64,000 nucleotides of DNA. Source: Nomia melanderi (lineage: Eukaryota; Arthropoda; Insecta; Hymenoptera; Halictidae). Each line of letters opens with the position of its first letter. Within the stretch, counting starts at the first letter, position 1. Where the stretch lies: NCBI RefSeq assembly GCF_051020985.1, contig NW_027475140.1, positions 2,046,001 to 2,110,000 of the forward strand, written 5' to 3'. This document shows, piece after piece, positions 25,691-37,640 of this stretch. The translations under genes and the position numbers were made by a program. Below the pieces are notes generated by a model. It did no database searches. It was not told the DNA's origin and saw only the letters and a program-made list of their open reading frames with translations.

Positions 25691-27524
25691 AGGTCGTTCC
25701 CGCTGCACAGATGCATGCGCCAGGGCCTCCTGCAGATAATTCCATTTGGCTTATTGCGCTATCTCTAATAGCACCCGAGATATCACCAGATATATATTGG
25801 ATTTTCCGCAGACCCTGAGTGGCCGGCCCAATGAGACGGTGGTCTTCTCGGCCCCTGGTGGTCCGAGGTCGTTCCCGCTGCCCTGATTCATGCGCCACGG
25901 CCTCCTACTGACAATGCACTTTGATTTATTGCGCTATCTGTAATAGCACCCGAGATATCACCAGATATATATTGGATTTTCCCCTGACCCTGAGTGTCCG
26001 GCCCCATGAGACTGTGGTTTTCTCGGCCCCTAGTGGTCCGAAGTCGTTCCCGCTGCACACATTCATGGGCCAGGGCCTCCGGCAGATGATTCACTTTGAT
26101 TTATCGCGCTATCTCTAATAGCACCCGAGATATCACCAGATATATATTGGATTTTCCCCTGACCCTGAGTGTCCGACCACATGAGACGGTGGTTTTCTCG
26201 GCCCCTGGTGGTCCTAGGTCGTTCCCGCTGCACAGATGCATGCGCCAGGGCCTCCTGCAGATAATTCCCTTTGGCTTATTGCGCTATCTCTAATAGCACC
26301 CGAGATATCACCAGATATATGCTGGATTTTTACATGACCTTGGGTGACGGATTCCGAATTTCTGTCATTTTCTCGGCCACTGGTGGTCCGAGGTCGTTCC
26401 TGCTGCACAGATTCATTCGCCAGTGCCTCTTACAGACAATGCACTTTGATTTATTGCGCTATCCGTAATAGCACCCGAGATATCACCAGATATATATTGG
26501 ATTTTCCCCTGACCCTGAGTGTCCGGCCCCATGAGACTGTGGTTTTCTCGGCCCCTAGTGGTCCGAGGTCGTTCCCGCTGCATAGATTCATGCGCCAGGG
26601 CCTCCTACAGACAACGCACTTTGATTTATTGCGCTATCTGTAATAGCACCCGAGATATGACCAGATATATATTGGATTTTCCCCTGTCCCTGAGTGTCCG
26701 GCCCCATGAGACGGTGGTTTTCTCGGCCCCTGGTGGACCGATGTCGTTCCCGCTGCACAGATTCATGCGCCAGGGCCTCCTGCAGATAATTCACTTTGGT
26801 TTATTGCGCTATCTCTAATAGCGCCCGAGATATCACCAGATATATATTGGATTTTTCCCTGACCCAGAATTTCCGGCCCCATGAGACTGCGGTTTTCTCG
26901 GCCCCTGGTGGTCCGAGGTCGTTCCCGCTGCACACATTCATGCGCCAGGGCCTCCTGCAGATAATTCACTTTGATTTATCGCGCTATCTCTAATAGCACC
27001 CGAGATATCACCAGATATATGCTGGATTTTTACATGACCTTGGGTGACGGATTCCGAATATCTGTAATTTTCTCGGCCACTGGTGGTCCGAGGTCGTTCC
27101 TGCTGCACAGATTCATTCGCCAGTGCCTCCTACAGACAATGCACTTTGATTTATTGCGCTATCCGTAATAGCACCCGAGATATCACCAGATATATATTGG
27201 ATTTTCCCCTGACCCTGAGTGTCCGGCCCCATGAGACTGTTGTTTTCTCGGCCCCTAGTGGTCCGAGGTCGTTCCCGCTGCACAGATTCATGCGCCAGGG
27301 CCTTCTACAGACAACGCACTTTGATTTATTGCGCTCTCTGTAATAGCACCCGAGATATCACCAGATATATATTGGATTTTCCCCTGACCCTGAGTGTCCG
27401 ACCACATGAGACGGTGGTTTTCTCGGCCCCTGGTGGTCCTAGGTCGTTCCCGCTGCACAGATGCATGCGCCAGGGCCTCCTGCAGATAATTCCCTTTGGC
27501 TTATTGCGCTATCTCTAATAGCAC
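25691..27524 (+). repeat. Monomers with an internal 700-bp (4-mer) duplication
   Basis: Around ten monomers lie here. The stretch 26,284-26,655 recurs at 26,984-27,355 (offset 700): a B-variant, the attcattcgccagtgcc monomer, ctatccgtaatagc, then the caacgcac monomer. The stretch 26,120-26,290 also recurs near 27,345-27,515 (offset 1,225), with gtccgaccacatgag and the gatgcatgcgcc, attccctttggc subtype. Confidence 0.8.
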
Positions 27525-28315
27525 CCGAGATATCACCAGATATATGCTGGATTTTTACATGACCTTCGGTGACGGATTCCGAATATCAGTAATTTTCTCG
27601 GCCACTGGTGGTCCGAGGTCGTTCCTGCTGCACAGAATCATTCGCCAGTGCCTCCTACAGACAATGCACTTTGATTTATTGCGCTATCTGTAATAGCACC
27701 CGAGATATCACCAGATATATATTGGATTTTCCCCTGACCCTGAGTGTCCGGCCCCATGAGACGGTGGTTTTCTCGGACCCTGGTGGTCCGAGGTAGTTCC
27801 CGCTGGCCAGATTCATGCGACAGGTCCTCCTACAGACAATGCATTTTGATTTTTTGCGCTATCTCTAATAGCACCCGAGATATCACCAGATATATATTGG
27901 ATTTTTCCCCGACCCTGAGTGTCCGGCCCCATGAGACGGTTGTTTTCTCGGCCGCTGGTGGTCCGAGATCGTTCGCGCTGCCCAGATTCATGCGCCACGG
28001 CCTCCTACAGACAATGCACTTTGATTTATTGCGCTATCTGTGATAGCACCCGAGATATCACCAGATATATATTGGATATTTCCCTCACCCTGAGTGTCCA
28101 GCCCCATGAGACGGTGGTTTTCTCGGCCCCTGGTGGTCCGTGGTCGTTCCCGCTGCACAGATTCATGCGCCAGGGCCTCCTGCAGATAATTCACTTTCGT
28201 TTATTGCTCTATCTCTAATAGCACCCGAGATATCACCAGATATATATTGGATTTTTCCCTTACCCTGAATGTCCGGCCCCATGAGACGGTGGTTTTCTCG
28301 GCCCCTGGTGGTCCG
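27525..28315 (+). repeat. Block shared with 24,900-25,690, copy 2
   Basis: This is the second copy at offset 2,625 bp. It includes the ctgtgatagc variant near 28,042 and ggtccgtggtcg near 28,136. The last B-variant segment of the window lies at its left end (27,543-27,592). The match is lost near 28,315, where gaggacgttcccgcttccc replaces ctaggtcgttcccgctgc. Confidence 0.85.
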
Positions 28316-28377
28316 AGGACGTTCCCGCTTCCCAGATTCAGGCGCCGCCAGGGCCTCCTGCAGATAAGTCACTTGGT
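28316..28377 (+). repeat. Monomer part with a 3-bp tandem insertion
   Basis: At about 28,343 the text ggcgccgccaggg has three extra bases relative to ggcgccaggg, most simply a small slippage duplication. About 30 bases later is the 1-bp deletion cacttggtttattg. The two events together put two monomers into one reading frame and make longer open frames here. Confidence 0.8.
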
Positions 28378-29195
28378 TTATTGCGCTATCTCTAATAGCA
28401 CCCGAGATATCACCAGATATATATTGGATTTTCCCCTCTCCCTGAGTGGCCGGCCCCATGAGACGGTGGTCTTCTCGGCCCCTGGTGGGCCGAAGTCGTT
28501 CCCGCTGCCCAGATTCATGCGCCACGGCCTCCTACAGACAATGCACTTTGATTTATTGCGCTATCTGTAATAGCACCCGACATATCAACAGATATATATT
28601 GGATATTTCCCTCACCCTGAGTGTCCAGCCCCATGAGACGGTGGTTTTCTCGGCCCCCGGGTGGACCGAGGTCGTTCCCGCTGCACAGATTCATGCGCTA
28701 GGGCCTCCTGCAGATAATTCACTTTGGTTTATTACGCTATCTCTAATAGCGACCGGGATATCACCAAATATATATTGGATTTTCCACTGACTCTGGGAGT
28801 CCGGCCCCATGAGACGGTTGTTTTCTCGGCACCTGGTGGTCCGAGGACGTTCCCGCTTCCCAGATTCAGGCGCCAGGACCTCCTGCAGATAACTCACTTG
28901 GTTTATTGCGCTATCTCTATTAGCACCCGAGATATCACCAGATATATATTGGATTTTTCCCTGACCCTGAGTGTCCGGCCCCATGAGACGGTGGTTTTCT
29001 CGGCCCCTGGTGGTCCGAGGTCGTTCCCGTTGCACAGATTCATGGCCAGGGCCTCCTGCAGATAATTCACTTTCGTTTATTGCGCTATCTCTAATAGCAC
29101 CCGAGATATCACCAGATATATATTGGATTTTACCCTGACCCTGAGGGTCCGGCCCCATGAGACGGTCGTTGTCTCGGCCCCTGGAGGTCCGAGGT
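28378..29195 (+). repeat. Block shared with 31,699-32,517, copy 1
   Basis: About 820 bp recurs at offset 3,321 bp. Markers are cccgacatatcaacag, gtggccggccc, a CCCGGG site at 28,656-28,661 created by an extra base in cggcccccgggtgg, catgcgctagggcc, agcgaccgggatatcacc, the gttcccgcttcccag subtype and accctgagggtccgg. Copy 1 alone has a 1-bp deletion near 29,044 (catggccaggg). Confidence 0.88.
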
Positions 29196-29289
29196 CCTTC
29201 CCGCTGCACAGATTCATGCGCCCGGGCCTCCTGCAGATAATTCACTTTCGTTTATTGCGCTATCTCTAATAGCACCCGAGATATCACCA
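29196..29289 (+). repeat. Linker monomer part
   Basis: This is part of one ordinary type-b monomer, with catgcgcccgggcctcc and attcactttcgttt. It joins two differently related blocks and carries no other feature. Confidence 0.7.
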
Positions 29290-29960
29290 GATACATATTG
29301 GATTTTTCCCTCACCCTGAGTGTCCAGCCCCATGAGACGGTGGTTTTCTCGGCCCCTGGTGGACCGAGGTCGTTCCCGCTGCACAGATTCATGCGCCAGG
29401 GCCTCCTGCAGATAATTCACTTTGGTTTATTGCGCTATCTCTAATAGCGCCCGAGATATCACCAGATATATATTGGATTTTTCCCTGACCCTGAGTGTCC
29501 AGCCCCATGAGACGGTGGTTTTCTCGGACCCTGGTGATCCGTGGTCGTTCCTGCTGCACAGATTGATACGCCAGGGCCTCCGGCAGATAATTCACTTTGG
29601 TTTATTGCGCTATCCCTAATAGCACCCGAGATATCACCAGATATATATTGGATTTTCCCTGACCCTGAGTGTCCGGCCCAATGTGACTGTGGTTTTCTCG
29701 GCCCCTGGTGGTCCGAGGTCGTTCCCGCTGCCCAGATTCATGCGCCGCGGCCTCCTACTGACAATGCACTTTGATTTATTGCGCTATCTGTAATAGCACC
29801 CGAGATATCACCAGATATGTATTGGATATTTCCCTCACCCTGAGTGTCCAGCCCCATGAGACGGTGGTTTTCTCGGCCCCTGGTGGACCCAGGTCGTTCC
29901 CGCTGCACATATTCATGCGCCAGGGCCTCCGGCAGATAATTCAATTTGGTTTATTGCGCT
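29290..29960 (+). repeat. Block shared with 30,688-31,358, copy 1
   Basis: About 670 bp recurs at offset 1,398 bp (8 monomers minus 2 bases). Markers are gtgtccagcccc, ggtgatccgtggtcg, gattgatacgccagg, ctccggcagataattc, ctatccctaatagc, a 1-bp deletion in gattttccctgaccc near 29,655, cggcccaatgtgactg and agatatgtattgg. Confidence 0.87.
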
Positions 29961-30687
29961 ATCCCTAATAGCACCCGAAATATCACCAGATATATATTGG
30001 ATTTTCCCTGACCCTGAGTGTCCGGCCCCATGAGACTGTGGTTTTCTCGGCCCCTAGTGGTCCGAGGTCGTTCCCGCTGCACAGATTCATGCGCCAGGGC
30101 CTCCTACAGACAACGCACTTTGATTTATTGCGCTATCTGTAATAGCACCCGAGATATCACCAGATATATATTGGATTTTCCCCTGACCCTGAGTGGCCGG
30201 CCCCATGAGACGGTGATCTTCTCGGCCCCTGGTGGTCCGAGGTCGTTCCCGCTGCCCAGATTCATGCGCCACGGCCTCCTACAGACAATGCACTTTGATT
30301 TATTGCGCTATCTGTAATAGCACCCGAGATATCACCAGATATATATTGGATATTTCCCTCACCCTGAGTGTCCAGCCCCATGAGACGGTGGTTTTCTCGG
30401 CCCCTGGTGGACCGAGGTCGTTCCCGCTGCACAGATTCATGCGTTAGGGCCTCCTGCAGATAATTCCCTTTGGCTTATTGCGCTATCTCTAATAGCACCC
30501 GAGATATCACCAGATATATATTGGATTTTCCCCTCACCCTGAGTGGCCGGCCCCATGAGACGGTGGTCTTCTCGGCCCCTGGTGGGCCGAAGTCGTTCCC
30601 GCTGCCCAGATTCATGCGCCACGGCCTCCTACAGACAATGCAGTTTGATTTATTGCGCTATCTGTAATAGCACCCGACATATCAACA
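29961..30687 (+). repeat. Monomers with partial match at offset 1,224
   Basis: About four monomers lie here. The stretch 30,125-30,345 matches 31,349-31,569 (ggtgatcttctcgg, cgccacggcctcc), and 30,440-30,700 matches 31,664-31,924 (cccctcaccctgagtggcc, ggtgggccgaagtcg, cccgacatatcaacag). Between these the copies differ, as expected after a later exchange. A second gattttccctgaccc deletion lies near 30,005. Confidence 0.8.
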
Positions 30688-31358
30688 GATATATATTGGA
30701 TTTTTCCCTCACCCTGAGTGTCCAGCCCCATGAGACGGTGGTTTTCTCGGCCCCTGGTGGACCGAGGTCGTTCCCGCTGCACAGATTCATGCGCCAGGGC
30801 CTCCTGCAGATAATTCACTTTGGTTTATTGCGCTATCTCTAATAGCGCCCGAGATATAACCAGATATATATCGGATTTTTCCCTGACCCTGAGTGTCCAG
30901 CCCCATGAGACGGTGGTTTTCCCGGACCCTGGTGATCCGTGGTCGTTCCTGCTGCACAGATTGATACGCCAGGGCCTCCGGCAGATAATTCACTTTGGTT
31001 TATTGCGCTATCCCTAATAGCACCCGAGATATCACCAGATATATATTGGATTTTCCCTGACCCTGAGTGTCCGGCCCAATGTGACTGTGGTTTTCTCGGC
31101 CCCTGGTGGTCCGAGGTCGTTCCCGCTGCCCAGATTCATGCGCCGCGGCCTCCTACTGACAATGCACTTTGATTTATTGCGCTATCTGTAATAGCACCCG
31201 AGATATCACCAGATATGTATTGGATATTTCCCTCACCCTGAGTGTCCAGCCCCATGAGACGGTGGTTTTCTCGGCCCCTGGTGGACCCAGGTCGTTCCCG
31301 CTGCACATATTCATGCGCCAGGGCCTCCGGCAGATAATTCAATTTGGTTTATTGCGCT
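30688..31358 (+). repeat. Block shared with 29,290-29,960, copy 2
   Basis: This is the second copy at offset 1,398 bp. It has the same ggtgatccgtggtcg, gattgatacgcc and agatatgtattgg variants and the same 1-bp deletion (near 31,053). Differences include ttttcccggaccc here against ttttctcggaccc in copy 1, and gatataacc near 30,855. Confidence 0.87.
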
Positions 31359-31698
31359 ATCTGTAATAGCACCCGAGATATCACCAGATATATATTGGAT
31401 TTTCCCCTGACCCTGAGTGGCCGGCCCCATGAGACGGTGATCTTCTCGGCCCCTGGTGGTCCGAGGTCGTTCCCGCTGCCCAGATTCATGCGCCACGGCC
31501 TCCTACAGACAATGCACTTTGATTTATTGCGCTATCTGTAATAGGACCCGAGATATCACCAGATATATATTGGATTTTCCCCAGACCCTGAGTGTCCGGC
31601 CGCATGAGACTGTAGTTTTCTCGGCCCCTGGTGGTCCTAGGTCGTTCCCGCTGCACAGTTGCATGCGCCAGGGCCTCCTGCAGATAATTCCCTTTGGC
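31359..31698 (+). repeat. Monomers completing the 1,224-offset match
   Basis: Two monomers are the counterpart of 30,135-30,474. The second has the taggacccgag and cccagaccctg forms (cggccgcatgagactgtag), which become common to the right of 36 kb, so a clan A monomer borders clan B blocks here. Confidence 0.75.
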
Positions 31699-32517
31699 TT
31701 ATTGCGCTATCTCTAATAGCACCCGAGATATCACCAGATATATATTGGATTTTCCCCTCACCCTGAGTGGCCGGCCCCATGAGACGGTGGTCTTCTCGGC
31801 CCCTGGTGGGCCGAAGTCGTTCCCGCTGCCCAGATTCATGCGCCACGGCCTCCTACAGACAATGCACTTTGATTTATTGCGCTATCTGTAATAGCACCCG
31901 ACATATCAACAGATATATATTGGATATTTCCCTCACCCTGAGTGTCCAGCCCCATGAGGCGGTGGTTTTCTCGGCCCCCGGGTGGACCGAGGTCGTTCCC
32001 GCTGCACAGATTCATGCGCTAGGGCCTCCTGCAGATAATTCACTTTGGTTTATTGCGCTATCTCTAATAGCGACCGGGATATCACCAAATATATATTGGA
32101 TTTTCCACTGACTCTGGGTGTCCGGCCCCATGAGACGGTGGTTTTCTCGGCACCTGGTGGTCCGAGGACGTTCCCGCTTCCCAGATTCAGGCGCCAGGAC
32201 CTCCTGCAGATAACTCACTTGGTTTATTGCGCTATCTCTAATAGCACCCGAGATATCACCAGATATATATTGGATTTTTCCCTGACCCTGAGTGTCCGGC
32301 CCCATGAGACGGTGGTTTTCTCGGCCCCTGGTGGTCCGAGGTCGTTCCCGCTGCACAGATTCATGCGCCAGGGCCTCCTGCAGATAATTCACTTTCGTTT
32401 ATTGCGCTATCTCTAATAGCACCCGAGATATCACCAGATATATATTGGATTTTACCCTGACCCTGAGGGTCCGGCCCCATGAGACGGTCGTTGTCTCGGC
32501 CCCTGGAGGTCCGAGGA
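31699..32517 (+). repeat. Block shared with 28,378-29,195, copy 2
   Basis: This is the second copy at offset 3,321 bp, including CCCGGG at 31,977-31,982, catgcgctaggg, agcgaccgggatatc and the cgcttcccag subtype. It lacks the 1-bp deletion seen in copy 1 near 29,044. Confidence 0.88.
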
Positions 32518-35366
32518 CGTTCCCGCTGCACAGATACATGCGCCAGGGCCTCCTACAGACAATGCACTTTGATTTATTGCGCTATCTGTAATAGCACCCG
32601 AGATATCACCAGATCTATATTGGATTTTCCCCTGACCCTGAGTGTCCGGCCCCATGAGACTGTGGTTTTCTCGGCCCCTGGTGGTCCGCGGTCGTTCCCG
32701 TTTCACAGATTCATGCGCCAGGGCCTCCTACAGACAATGCACTTTGATTTATTGCGCTATCTCTAATAGCACCCGAGATATCACCAGATATATATTGGAT
32801 TTTCCCTGACCCTGAGTGTCCGGCCCAATGAGACTGTGGTTTTCTCGGCCCCTGGTGGTCCGAGGTCGTTCCCGCTGTACAGATTCATGCGCCAGGGCCT
32901 CCTACAGACAATGCACTTTGATTTATTGCGCTATCTGTAATAGCACCCGAGATATCACCAGATATATATTGGATTTTTCACTGACCCTGAGTGACCGGCC
33001 CCATGAGACGGTAGTTTTCTCGGCCCCTGATGGTCCGAGGTCGTTCCCGCTGCACAGCTTCAGGCGCCAGGGCCTCCTGCAGATAACTCACTTTGGTTTA
33101 TTGCGCTATCTCTAATAGCACCCGAGATATCACCAGATATATATTGGATTTTTCCCTGACCCTGAGTGTCCGGCCCCATGAGACGGTGGTTTTCTCGGCC
33201 CCTGGTGGTCCGAGGTCGTTCCCGCTGCACAGATTCATGCGCCAGGTCCTCCTGCAGATAATTCACTTTGATTTATTGCGCTATCTGTAATAGCACCCGA
33301 GATATCACCAGATATATATTGGATTTTTCACTGACCCTGAGTGACCGGCCCCATGAGACGGTAGTTTTCTCGGCCCCTGATGGTCCGAGGTCGTTCCCGC
33401 TGCACAGAATCATGCGCCAGGGCCTCCTGCAGATAATTCACTTTGGTTTATTGCGCTATCTCTAATAGCACCCGAGTTATCACCAGATATATATTGGATT
33501 TTCCCCTGACCGTGAGTGTCCGGCCCCATGAGACTGTGGTTTTCTCGGCCCCTGGTGGTCCGAGGTCATTCCCGCTGCACAGATTCATGCGCCAGGGCCT
33601 CCTGCAGATAATTCACTTTGGTTTATTGCGCTATCTCTAATAGCACCCGAGATATCACCAGATATATATTGGATTTTCCCCTGACCCTGAGTGTCCGGCC
33701 CCATGAGACTGTGGTTTTCTCGGCCCCTGGTGGTCCGAGGTCGTTCCCGCTGCACAGGTTCATGCGCCAGGGTCTCCTACAGACAATGCACTTTGATTTA
33801 TTGCGCTATCTGTAATAGCACCCGAGATATCACCACATATATATTGGATTTTTCACTGACCCTGAGTGTCCGGCCCCATGAGACGGTGGTTTTCTCGGTC
33901 CCTGGTGTTCCGAGGTCGTTTCCGCTGCACAGACTCATGCGCCAGGGCCTCCTACAGACAATGCACATTGATTTATTGCGCTATCTCTAATAGCACCCGA
34001 GATATCACCAGATATATATTGGATTTTCCCCTGACCCTGAGTGTCCGGCCCCATGAGACTGTGGTTTTCTCGGCCCCTGGTGGTCCGAGGTCGTTCCCGT
34101 TGCACAGATTCATGCGCCAGGGACTCCTGCAGATAATTCACTTTGATTTATTGCGCTATCTGTAATAGCACCCGAGATATCAGCAGATATATATTGGATT
34201 TTTCACTGACCCTGAGTGTCCGGCCCCATGAGACGGTCGTTGTCTCGGCCCCTGGAGGTCCGAGGACGTTCCCGCTGCACAGATTCATGCGCCAGGGCCT
34301 CCTACAGGTAATGCACTTTGATTTATTGCGCTATCTGTAATAGCAGCCGAGATATCACCAGATCTATATTGGATTTTCCCCTGACCCTGAGTGTCCGGCC
34401 CCATGAGACTGTGGTTTTCTCGGCCCCTGGTGGTCCGGGGTCGTTCCCGTTGCACAGATTCATGCGCCAGGGCCTCCTGCAGATAATTCACTTTGGTTTA
34501 TTGCGCTATCTCTAATAGCACCCGAGATATCACCAGATATATATTGGATTTTTCACTGACCCTGAGCGTCCGGCCCCATGAGACTGTGGTTTCTCGGCCC
34601 CTGGTGGTCCGAGGTCGTTCCCGCTGCACAGGTTCATGCGCCAGGGCCTCCTGCAGACAATGCACTTTGATTTATTGCTCTATCTGTAATAGCACCCGAG
34701 ATATCACCAGATATATATTGGATTTTCCCCTGACCCTGAGTATCCGGCCCCATGAGACTGTGGTTTTTTCGGCCCCTGGTGGTCCGAGGTCGTTCCCGCT
34801 GCACAGATTCATGCGCCAGGGCCTCCTGCAGATAATTCACTTTGGTATATTGCGCTATCTCTAATAGAACCCGAGATATCACCAGATATATACTGGATTT
34901 TCCCCTGACCCTGAGTGTCCGGCCCCATGAGACTGTGGTTTTCTCGGCCCCTGGTGGTCCGAGGTCGTTCCCGCTGCACAGATTCATGCGCCAGGGCCTC
35001 CTGCAGATAATACGCTTTGATTCATTGCGCTATCTGTAATAGCACCCGAGATATCACCAGATATATATTGGATTTTCCCCTGACCCTGAGTGTCCGGCCC
35101 CATGAGACGGTGGTTGTCTCGGCCCCTGGTGGTCCTAGGTCGTTCCCGCTGCACAGATTCATGCGCCAGGGCCTCCTACAGACAATGCACTTTGATTTAT
35201 TGCGCTATCTGTAATAGCAGCCGAGATATCACCAGATCTATATTGGATTTTCCCCTGACCCTGAGTGTCCGGCCCCATGAGACGGTGGTTGTCTCGGCCC
35301 CTGGTGGTCCGAGGTCGTTCCCGCTTCACAGATTCATGCGCCTGGGCATCCTGCAGATAATTCACT
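32518..35366 (+). repeat. Mostly monomeric stretch, return to clan A
   Basis: About 16 monomers show no kilobase-scale repeat. A dimer-level duplication is visible: 32,941-33,055 recurs at 33,291-33,405 (offset 350), marked by gagtgaccggccc and cccctgatggtcc. The BglII-site variant AGATCT reappears near 32,613 after being absent since about 2,687. Single-base deletions lie near 32,805 and 34,590 (gtggtttctcgg). Confidence 0.8.
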
Positions 35367-36100
35367 TTGGTTTATTGCGCTATCTCTAATAACACCCGAG
35401 ATATCACCAGATATATACTGGATTTTCCCCTGACACTGAGTGTCCGGCCCCATGAGACTGTGGTTTTCTCGGCCCCTGGAGGTCCGAGGTCGTTCCCGCT
35501 GCACAGATTCATCCGCCAGGGCCTCCTACAGACAATGCACTTTGATTTATTGCGCTATCTGTAATAGCACCCGAGATATCACCAGATATATATTGGATTT
35601 TCCCCTGACCCTGAGTGTCCGGCCCCATGAGACTGTGGTTTTCTCGGCCCCTGGTGGTCCGAGGTCGTTGCCGCTGCACAGGTTCATGCGCCAGGGCCTC
35701 CTACAGACAATGCCCTTTGATTTATTGCGCTATCTGTAATAGCACCCGAGATATCACCAGATATATATTGGATTTTTCACTGACCCTGAGCGTCCGGCCC
35801 CATGAGACGGTCGTTTTCTCGGCCCCTGGTGGTCCGAGGTCGTTCCCGCTGCACAGATGCATGCGCCAGGGCCTCCTGCAGATAATTCACTTTGGTTTAT
35901 TGCGCTATCTCTAATAGCACCCGAGATATCACCAGATATATATTGGATTTTCCCCTGACCCTGAGAGTCCGGCCCCATGAGACTGTGGTTTTCTCGGCCC
36001 CTGGTGGCCCGAGGTCGTTCCCGCGGCACAGATTCATGCGCCAGGGCCTCCTACAGACAATGCACTTTGATTTATTTCGCTATCTGTAATAGGACCGGAG
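35367..36100 (+). repeat. Block shared with 37,641-38,374, copy 1
   Basis: About 730 bp recurs at offset 2,274 bp (13 monomers minus 1 base). Markers are gatatatactgg, ctgacactgagtg, ctggaggtccgagg, cattcatc-type gattcatccgcc, cgttgccgctgc, caatgcccttt, cctgagagtccgg and gtggcccgagg with cccgcggcac. Confidence 0.87.
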
Positions 36101-37640
36101 ATATCACCAGATATATATTGGATTTTCCCCAGACCCTGAGTGTCCGGCCGCATGAGACTGTAGTTTTATCGGCCCCTGGTGGTCCGAGGTCGTTCCCGCT
36201 GCACAGATTCATGCGCCAGGGCCTCCTGCAGACAATTCACTTTGGTTTATTGCGCTATCTCTAATAGCACCCGAGATATCACCACATATATATTGGATTT
36301 TTCCCCGACCCTGAGTGTCCGGCCCCATGAGACGGTGGTTTTCTCGGCCGCTGGTGGTCCGAGGTCGTTCCCGCTGGCCAGATTCATGCGCCAGGGCCTC
36401 CTACAGACAATGCACTTTGATTTATTGCGCTATCTGTAATAGCACCCGAGATATCACCAGATATATATTGGATTTTTCCCTGACCCTGAGTGTCCGGCCC
36501 CATGAGACTGTTGTTTTTTCGACCCCTGGTGGTCCGAGGTCGTTACCGTTGCACAGATTCATGCGCCAGGGCCTCCTGCAGATAATTCACTTTGGTTTAT
36601 TGCGCTATCTCTAATAGCACCCGAGATATCACCAGATATAAACTGGATTTTCCCCTGACCCTGAGTGTCCGCCCCATGAGACTGTTGTTTTCTCGGCCCC
36701 TGGTGGTCCGAGGTCGTTCCCGCTGCACAGATTCATGCGCCAGGGCCTCCTACAGACAATGCACTTTGATTTATTGCGCTATCTGTAATAGCACCCGAGA
36801 TATCACCAGATATATATTGGATTTTTCCCTGACCCTGAGTGTCCGGCCCCATGAGACTGTGGTTTTCTCGGCCCCTGGTGGTCCGAGGTTGTTCCCGCTG
36901 CACAGATTCATGCGCCAGGGCCTCCTACAGACAATGCACTTTGATTTATTGCTCTATCTGTAATAGCACCCGAGATATCACCAGATATATATTGGATTTT
37001 CCCCTGACCCTGATTGTCCGGCCCCATGAGACTGTGGTTTTCTCGACCCCTGGTGGTCCGAGGTCGTTCCCGCTGCACAGATTCATGCGCCAGGGCCTCC
37101 TACAGACAATGCACTTTGATTTATTGCGCTATCTGTAATAGCACCCGAGATATCACCAGATATATATTGGATTTTTCCCTGACCCTGAGTGTCCGGCCCC
37201 ATGAGACGGTGGATGTCTCGGCCCCTGATGGTCCGAGATCGTTCCCGCTGCACAGATTCATGCGCCAGGACCTCCTGCAGACAATTCACTTTGGTTTATT
37301 GCGCTATCTCTAATAGCACCCGAGATATCACCACATATATATTGGATTTTTCCCCGACCCTGAGTGTCCGGCCCCATGAGACGGTGGTTTTCTCGGCCGC
37401 TGGTGGTCCGAGGTCGTTCCCGCTGGCCAGATTCATGCGCCAGGGCCTCCTACAGACAATGCACTATGATTTATTGCGCTATCTGTAATAGCACCCGAGA
37501 TATCACCAGATCTATATTGGATTTTCCCCTGACCCTGAGTATCCGGCCCCATGAGACTGTGGTTTTCTCGGCCCCTGGTGGTCCGAGGTCGTTCCCGTTG
37601 CACAGATTCATGCGCCAGGGCCTCCTGCAGATAATTCACT
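36101..37640 (+). repeat. Monomers between 2,274-offset blocks
   Basis: About nine monomers lie here, including the first gtccgcccc 1-bp deletion (near 36,670), which becomes the hallmark of the HORs to the right. The stretch 36,890-37,680 matches 41,259-42,049 at offset 4,369 bp (gattgtccggcccc, ggtggatgtctcgg, cccctgatggtc, accacatatatattgg, AGATCT). The stretch 36,240-36,440 resembles 37,290-37,490. Confidence 0.82.

Noticed and set aside
28691..29245. Longest open frame, 184 codons on the minus strand
   Set aside because: It spans three satellite monomers joined in frame by 1-bp deletions near 28,900 and 29,044 and an insertion near 28,657. It resembles every other minus-strand frame in the array, and no codon-level constraint is visible.
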